NCBI GenBank assembly: GCA_003118195.1
Contig: BEXV01000001.1
Span: 671,040-735,039 of the forward strand
DNA: 64,000 nt
Reading direction: 5' to 3'
Source: Hemicentrotus pulcherrimus
Lineage: Eukaryota > Echinodermata > Echinoidea > Camarodonta > Strongylocentrotidae
The notes beneath the pieces are model-generated. The model did no database searches and was not told the DNA's origin. It saw nothing but the letters and a program-made list of their open reading frames with translations. A program made the position numbers and the translations under genes. How positions within the stretch are numbered: position 1 is the first letter of the stretch; each line of letters starts with the position of its first letter. Positions 50,601 to 59,600 of the stretch are shown piece by piece.

Positions 50601-53600
50601 AGAAATGGGAGTTATATCTTACCCATACCTCGACTTAGCAGAAGATTTTAATCCATAAAGTTGTTATTGTAATCTTGTATTTTGCCTTCTTACCTTCTTC
50701 TGAAAGTTGATTTTATCTTGATTGCTCTGTTTCTTGACAGTCTCTATCTCATTGCTGAGTTCCTGGATTGTTTCATGCTGCTCCTCACTCTGTACCTTCA
50801 AGTTCTCAAGGTCACTCTCTTGCTCTTGGTAACCCTACAACAAATTCATAGTCATTTCATACAGCCAGATATTCAAAAAATAATTTATAAGAAATACAAG
50901 AGGGAGTTATAGTTATGAAGTAATTGTGCAGTACTTAAAGTGCACCAATCACCTTCAAAAATGATGTTTGTATAAAAAGAATGTATAAAATCAACCTCAA
51001 TAATTGAACCAAACATCCAATGGGCTAATGGATACAGGGGGGTATCAAGCAAGAAAATAAAGAATAATCCCAAGCACAGAACCCAAGTCAGACTAGGGTT
51101 CCACACAGGCCTTATTCTATGGGAGTGCATTCAGGAGAGTCAAGTAGTCTATTCACAAGTCTTTTTTTGGGGGGGGAGGGGGGGTTAATTGAGAGTGTAT
51201 TTAACTAAATCTCTTAAGAGAGAAGTAATATTTGAAGTTCATATTTTGAATACAGTATAGCGACACTCAATCCTTAGCATNTCTTCTTTGGTAATAACAT
51301 ACATGAAAAGAGTTGTAAAGGGTACATGAGCATTTGTCTACATCAATAACCCACTTCTTTTGATGGCCAAGATTAAACTGATTGAATCTTTGCGCAGCAA
51401 AAAACATATGACCATTCAGTACAATTGCCTAAAAAATCAAGACTTACTTTTGGGCTCTATAGCCCGAAAGTCGATTTGATAACTAATAGTCGTTATTTTC
51501 CCACTTGAGGACATTTTCAAGCCGCACCTTTTTTAGGGAAGTTCTAAATTAGTATTATCTTTCAAATGCAGTTGAAATTTAACTTTTTCATTTTTTGGGC
51601 CTGCAAATGGGACATAGTACCTTTAATTGAGAGTGTATTTAACTAAATCTCTTAAGAGAGAAGTAATATTTGAAGTTCATATTTTGAATACAGTATAGCG
51701 ACACTCAATCCTTAGCATACAGAACAATTTCTTCTTTTTTTGTTACTGTTAAGCTTGAAAATACAAGGAAAAGTTATAATAGTAGTATTGGAAGAAGTTG
51801 AAATGGTACATTAACTATTAGTTATATTGTATGATGATTATTTAAAAAAATAGGGGTTCCAATATGAAAAAAATCATGAAAGTACTAAAAGATACAGAAG
51901 ATTTCAGAAATATTATCAGGATTGCACTATTGCATGATTGATTAAACTGCGAAACAAATTAATTCAATCACAAATGCTGAAATCTTTTTGTCAGACAGTG
52001 TGTGGATTACTAGTCTTGATATTTGAGAATCCATGATTACCTGAAGGGTTTGTTGATACTGCATAGCTTCAGAGCTCAGCTGAAACTTGAGTGCGGAGAT
52101 CTCTTCCTTCATCGTACTGCGTACCCTCTGTGTCTCCTCCTCAGCACCCTGTGCCTTCGTCTCCGCAACGCGTACATTCTCCTTCTCCTTCTCAAGGGCT
52201 CCTTCTAGCTCCTGAATGATCCTGGATCTTTCTTGCTCCTCCTCCACCTTTCCCTGGAGCTGTTCCATCTCTAGCTTGGTCTCCTGTAGGCTCCTGGAGG
52301 TCTCCGTGCTGACCTGCTCCAGCTTCTCTGTGATTTCATTACGTTCGGTCTTAGACAGTTCCACCTCCTCCTGCATGCGCAAGATCTCACAGTTGAGGTC
52401 ATTATTTTTGTCTTTGAAATGAAAACAAAATTTAGTTGAGAAATTTGTTATAAATATCATAATGAGTTTAGTAGTATGATTCTATAAAGCATGACCAATT
52501 TTAGCCATTGAGATATGAGATATATGAGATATGATTTTATTCGTCTTTCTTTCAAATGACATACAGAGCAAAACAGAACATTCCATTCCTATGAACCACA
52601 TATACCCCACCTTGGAAGTGACAACTTGAGTAAAATATCCCTCATTTCAGAACAATGGAATATAACATATTTGATTATGAATAAATACAAGAAGATGTAT
52701 TGCATGCTAACTCTTTATATGACTGTCAAATTTATTGACATAAAAATATTCCATAATCTATAGATGCTTTGGCCCGTACTCTGAAGTCAGGTTTAGTTAA
52801 ACCCGGTTTAACTAAACCTGACTTCAGAATACGGCCATAGTGTGTAACATTCCATAGACACTGTATTTATGTCAAAAGTTGTCTTAAGCACTGGGTCAGA
52901 TGATCTGAAAATTCTATCAAAGCATGATGACTGTTCATTTCATTAGAAGACTAAATATTTAACATTTCTTTAATCTTAAGTATGTTGAATATCAATTGTA
53001 ATTATATGTATGCACCTTGAGCATCTCTAGAGATGGATATGTTGTGCTTTATAAATATTGCTATTATTATTTTTATTATTAAATAGGCAATATGATTCCT
53101 AGAGATTCAATAGATACCTTTTTGTAAATAGATGTACATACCTCTCACAGCCTTATTCTCAGTCTCCAAGATTTCACATCTCTCTTTGACCGCATCTAAC
53201 TCCTTGCTCAGATCTTCTGCTTGTTCCTGGTAGTGAAGTCTTTCTCCACTCGTCTTTTCTTGCTCCTCTTTCAAGAGCTGGAATTGTTCAGTCAAGAACT
53301 CCACTTTGTCTCCATGCTCTTGCGTCATCTTTGTCTTTCGTTCTTCATAAACCTTTCAAAGTAACAGCATCAAACCTCTTTAAACTCTTGTTTAAATACA
53401 CTGTATCAGAAATACCATATTTCAAAAACTTATTTATTTCCATGGAAATGAGTGTTTCAGTATATTTGTCTTTGAAAAGATTTTAAAATACTCCTGCGTA
53501 ACAGAAAAATCTATGTTGCAAAATGATCATAACATATTTTGATTATTTTTCTGCATAATCAAAATTTCCCCTTTGTAAATTGCCATTGAATACCCAAAAT

Positions 53601-56600
53601 TCTCAATTACAAATTCCAAAGAGTTATATCAACACATCAAACACCTCTGTTAATGGAAGATACTTCAATTGTGATCTTTCATTTAGGATATTTTCAGACA
53701 TGTGACTAATAAAAAGGGGATGATAAAGTCCTTGTCAAAAATTACCTTTCAAAAGCACTTTTTCTTACCTGTTCTAATGTAACAGTTTCCTCATGAAGTC
53801 TCTTCAGATCTTCCACTGTGTCTTCAAGTTCCCTTGTGGTAAGTCTCTCCCTGTTAAGTTGCTTCTGGATTCCATCCCTCCCTTCCTCGGCCTCCTGCTT
53901 CTGTGCTTTCAAATGTTCAATATCAACCATCAACTGTGAGATCACCTCTCCCTGTTCTCTCAATTTCTTCTCCTTTTCATCTTTTTCTTGTCTACTAACC
54001 AATAGATCCTTCTCTAATCCATCTCTAGCCAACTCCAGTTTTGTCTTTTCCACAATCAGGGCATCTCGCTCTTTGTCCTTGCTGTCAATCGCTAGACGTA
54101 ACCTCACTATGTCTGTCTCCAACTTTTCCTTCTCATTCATTGCTTCTTGGAGTTGGCCTTCAATCCTCTGCCTCTCAATGCTTTGGGTTTGTAGACCTTT
54201 CTCCTTGCTTTCTAGAACCTTTACCATATTGTCTAGTTTTTGTTGCAGGGCACCCAACTCTTTCTTAGTTTGAAGCACTAGATCTGCTTTATGACTAGCA
54301 TCCTCTGAATCATGCATAGTTTTTTCAGTCAATGTCTACACTTCTCTTGATAGCCTTTGGTTCTCCAACTGCAATTCTTTGACTGATTGCAATGCATCAT
54401 TCTTCTCTGAAACCATCTTTGTTAAATGCTGACTAATCAGAGTTCCATTGGGATCAAAGCTATCAGGTTCATCACTGCTCCCCTGCAAAGACTCTCTTGT
54501 AATACTGGATTCTTCCCCAAATGACAGAATATTCTGTACATGTTATAATTGTTGCATTATATTCTTTTTCTCCCTTTCTACTTCACTTACTTTGTCTTGG
54601 CTGTCCTTAAATTGTGTTTCAAGACAGGAAGTCCTTTCTCTCTCTTTCTTAAGGAGCTCATTGTCCTCTGTGTTTCTGGATATTTGTTCCTTTATTTCCT
54701 TATCCAAATCATCAATCTCTTTCTGCCTTTCTTGACAGACCCCCTCTGTATGTTTTATGCGTGCCTTAAATGCTTCAATCTGAACACCAGCAGCATGTAG
54801 TTCCTTTCTTAACCTTTCAGTGTCTTTCTGAAGTTCAACCAACTTTTGCTGCATGTTGACTATGGCTGTCTTTGAATGAAGAAGCTCACTTTGTGTTGAT
54901 TCTAAAGATTTACTTGAATCATCTCTCTTCTGCAGTTGCTCTTTCAAATCACTTTCTAATTTTACCTTTTCATCTTTAAGAGCACTAATGGTTGCCTGAA
55001 GTTCCTGAACCAAGTTTCCATGTTTTACTGCTTGAGCTGCAATATTCTCACTCATGACTTTACTCTCAGTTTCCTTCTTTGAGACAACCAGTTCAAGTTC
55101 TGCCACTTTGGCCACTATATCTGTTTCTCGTGAGCTGCGATTGTCTTCCAGGAGGTCAATCTGGCGTCTTAAGGCACCCTTCTCTCCACGCAGCTCTTGG
55201 TTCTTGCTCTCAGCTTCAGACAGCTTGTGCAGGAGTTCATGTACTTTGTTTGCAGAATGTAGATGGTTTGACACCTCTGCATCCTTGCTGTCCACCATCC
55301 CTTCCATCTTCTCAAACAGTTCTATATTCTTGGTCTCCATGGCACTTACTTTCTCATCCAGGCTCTGAATGGTCTTATCTTTCTTCATCTCCATTCCTTT
55401 GATAGCTACAAGCTCACCTTTGACCCCAATGAGTTCAGCGTTGACCTCGGCCAGAACCCTCTCTGCCTCGATCAGCTTAGATTGGTGGTCACGCTCTGCT
55501 TCCTGCCATAGCTTGGCTTGGCTGCCATGCTGAATGTTAGTGGCTTCTAGTCTGCTACACAAATCGCTGTTCACCTTCTCTGTATCTTCTATCTTTTTCT
55601 TCCAGTTCTCCTCCGACCTGTTTATATTCTCAGTGATATCTGATGATTCTTTGGAAGACTTCTCTAGCTCGTACTGCAGCTGTTGCACCTATATGTGGAT
55701 AATAAAGGGTGTGACTTATAGTCCCTGAATAAATCTTAACCAAAACGCATTCAAATCACAAAATATGCTCAAACTTGCCTTCACTTTAAGATTGAATCCA
55801 ATACAGTTAGTTAGACTTGTGGCTCATTAAAACCTAAAAGAATTGGTCACAGACAAACAAATTATTAATGACAGGAACCCTAAGCGTACAGTGCATTGAA
55901 AATAACTTGTCTTTCGCTGGTAAATTGAGGGAAATAACATGCCTCCAGAACTCTCTTTTCTGACTGACATCAGAATACACGGATACAACCTAAGCATGAA
56001 TCTTTTCGTTTGCAATAATGATATCATTCATACAGATTTTCACACTAAAATCCTGTATTCTGTACCTTTCTTTCCAATTCTGACTGCATGCTACTCATTC
56101 GTTCCTCTGTTTCCATGGCAAGACGATGCATATCATCATTCTCACTCTCTAGCTGGACGATGCGTTTGCGTAATTCCCGATTGACCTGCTCACATTCCTC
56201 TAGCTCTGACTGTGCTTGATGTAATGCCCTCTCCTCTCCTATGATTGGACGTGACTCTGCTGTGGGACTGGGGTAGCCATCTAGTGTACTCGGCTGAGTG
56301 CACAAATATATAGAGAACAAAGAGGAGAAATAATTTCATACTTTTTATCTTATATATCATTTGAAATATTTAAATCTTCAGGCAATTGCAGATGTATTGT
56401 CTTGATAATAAAAAAATGCTGCCATTGTCGTTCCTGCCTTAATAAAATTTAAAACTTACAAGAAGTAGCTATATAATTTCATGTCAAGAATTTTTTTTTT
56501 TTTAAATGCTAAAGGCAGTCCAAAGTTCTATGGGTATCCCAGTTTATTTCTCTTTCTTTCCTACCAAGCACTCACCTGTGAGCTTAAGCTGCTCAGACTC

Positions 56601-59600
56601 TCTGTCCGACTAGGTGGCTGCCATGAGCTGTACATCCCTGCTGAAGGACCTATCACATGACGTGAGTGTGTTGGCCATGATGCATCCAGGTCATGACCTG
56701 ATGGAGCTAGGTCAAACTGTAGGTCATTGAGGTCATAGAGGTCATTAACCAAAGGACCATAGAGGCTAGGGTTGAGCACTAGTGAATTAGGATTGTACCA
56801 TGTGCTGTAAAAAAATAAAAATTGCAAAGAGAAAAATTCCATTCATTTTTGTAGAACACACTTATACTTTTTAAGCCAAAAAGATCATAGGTTAACAAAG
56901 ACAAGGTGACTAGGCATCGTCCACACTAGCAAAATGTATTTCTTGCTCTAGTTCCTGTGTTCTCAAATGCAATAATTCTTGAACTGATAACTTCAATAAC
57001 AAATATATTCACAACGTGCCCATATCATCTACAGCTATGCCAGACTTTAAGCATTGTAATGGTGGGACATCACAAGAGGCAAATGTAACAGTATGTATAT
57101 CAGGGTAAGAGTAATTATTAGGGATAGTTTGAAAACCAAATGGAATTTGCTTTCAAGTTTGAACAACAAAAATTGCTGAACCATTGACAAAAATTTTGTT
57201 TTATAGAGGAAATGTTTTCATGTGTGGTCTATCTTTTTTTTTTGGGGGGGGGGGCTGGGGAGACAATGTGTACTTTGCCTTGGCTTTCATGGTCAGATAA
57301 TCATGCATGCACAGCCTATGGCCAAACTACCGTTTGGCAATAGCTTTTTTTTTTTCAATTAAAGAGCTTTTAATAAACAAGGGAAACGCTCTCGTCGATC
57401 TAGCTTGCATTACGCAATTTGATATGATGAAAAAATTCAAGTTTGGACATTAAATCTTATCATTAGTAGGCCCCCCAAAATGCAATCCTCTGAATATAAT
57501 CAGGACTTTGAAGAGAATATTGACTAAGAATCATCATAAGAATTATTTACCAAGATTGATAACTTTCATGAAATATGAACAACTTACGTTGATTTACAAA
57601 AGTTGATGAAAGTTGATTTGTTAATTCTCATATTAAGTTGTGAAAACATAATCCAAGTTTACTGACTTAAAATGACCTTTGACCCTGACTTTATTCGTCT
57701 GTGATCATTCTATTCACATGATTGAGGATACTTGATAACCCTTTAGGCCAAGATTCATTGAATAAAAACTTTTCTAAATTATATTACAAATCAAAAAACT
57801 TTTTTTTTTTTTTTAATGTTGACTTCGCCGTCAGTAGAGAAGCGACGCCTGTTATGAAAATTTCACCATCATCCCTTTCCTTTCTTACCGTGTAACTTTC
57901 TGATTATTAAAACACTGCTGCAGACTATCTCCAAGCCGATGATGGGCCAGGCTGTAACGGATAAATGCTCTGCCACGTCCTAGAGATGTTTTCACCTGTA
58001 GAGAGAAAATGACAGATGACAGAGATTACTAGAGTCTTAGAACTTTTAATCATGCTGTGAATGAAAATTGACAAAACGTATTGAAGTTTGCAAAATCAAC
58101 ATATATAAATATCATTTTCATAAACAGTGGGGAAAAAAGTTCAAGGGAAACAAAGATATTATCTTTAAAATGTGTTCTTTTCACAAGGGCAGCTGTTGAA
58201 ACGGGATAGTCTGTATAAACCAAGTAAATTTACAAAACATGAAATTTCATCACAAAGAGAATGATGTACATAAACCTACCATTCACAAATGATGCAGTAA
58301 GCTGCTGTGGTTCAATGTGACAGAGTTGTTATGTGTAATTAATTAAGAAATAGGGGAGACAAAAATATATGAGCAAAACAAAGGCTCCTACGCCCATTCA
58401 ATTTTCTTTGTGTGCCGATAAGATTTAGAAATGTGAGGTCCACAATGGTTATGTCATTTTATTATGGGGCTTTTTTCGAGGAGGGAATTTACAATATATG
58501 GGAATGAGGCTATATGAAGAGAAGCTTACCTCACTCTTAGCTCTGACAAATCTAATCCCATCATCAAGACCTTTGACCTTGTAGAGACACTGATAGATAT
58601 AATCCCAGTAGTCTCTCTTGCTGGCAAACATTCCAGATCTTGCAGAGGCTTTATCGATTGGAAAGACAAAAATAACAAAATAAAGATTCTCAAGAAATAA
58701 CAATGTGTTGCTACTAACATCTTAAATTTGTATATGAATTTGTCTGTACTTGGTGAAGAAAGCAATCAAATTTAATACATAGCGATCAATTTAGCAGTTT
58801 TCATAATGTGTTTATTTTCTCAATTTTCACCAAAAAATTCTGCTTTTTTTTTTTACCCATTCCTTGTCAGAAGAGGATAGTCCCTGTATCAAGGTGATTT
58901 ACATCATTCAATAGTCATTGTGTTAACATGAGGTAGATGATTACCGGTAAACGGGTGTGAACTACGCTATGTATGCAGATGACACTCAAATTTATTTAAC
59001 TATGTCACCTCGTGGTAAAGTCGATGCTGTTAATTCCCTAAAAGATTGTCTTTTAGACATCAAGGTCTGGTCAGCCAATAACAAACTTCGTCTTAATGAA
59101 AACAAGTCAGAACTGATCCATTTTTCCTCACAGTTTAGGAGCACAGTGCCTCTACCAGTTCTGACAACCGACGAGGGTGTACTAAAGACCTCTGAATATG
59201 TTAGAGACCTGGGCATCACTTTGGACAAACACCTTACTCTACAAAAGCACATCAAAAACGTCTGCAAATCTGCATCTTGGGGCATCTACAAAATTGGAAA
59301 GATCAGGCGACTGCTCGACAAAGCCTCCACTGAAAGACTTGTCCACGCCTTTGTCTCCTCCCATCTGGACTATTGCAACTCTCTCCTTGCCGGCCTCCCA
59401 ATTTCTCATATATCTCCTCTCCAGCGCATCCAAAATTCAGCAGCTAGATTGATCACATTAAGTAGGAAATATGACCATATATCACCCGTTCTTCGCTCAC
59501 TTCATTGGCTACCGGTCCATTCTCGCATTACTTTCAAAATCCTACTTCTTTCGTACAAAATAACACATAACCTTGCCCCTAAATATCTTCTTGACCTAGT

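Noticed and set aside
53818..55402. Ser/Leu-rich plus-strand frames opposite the FYCO1 coil
   Set aside because: Antisense shadows of Glu/Lys/Leu-rich coding sequence.
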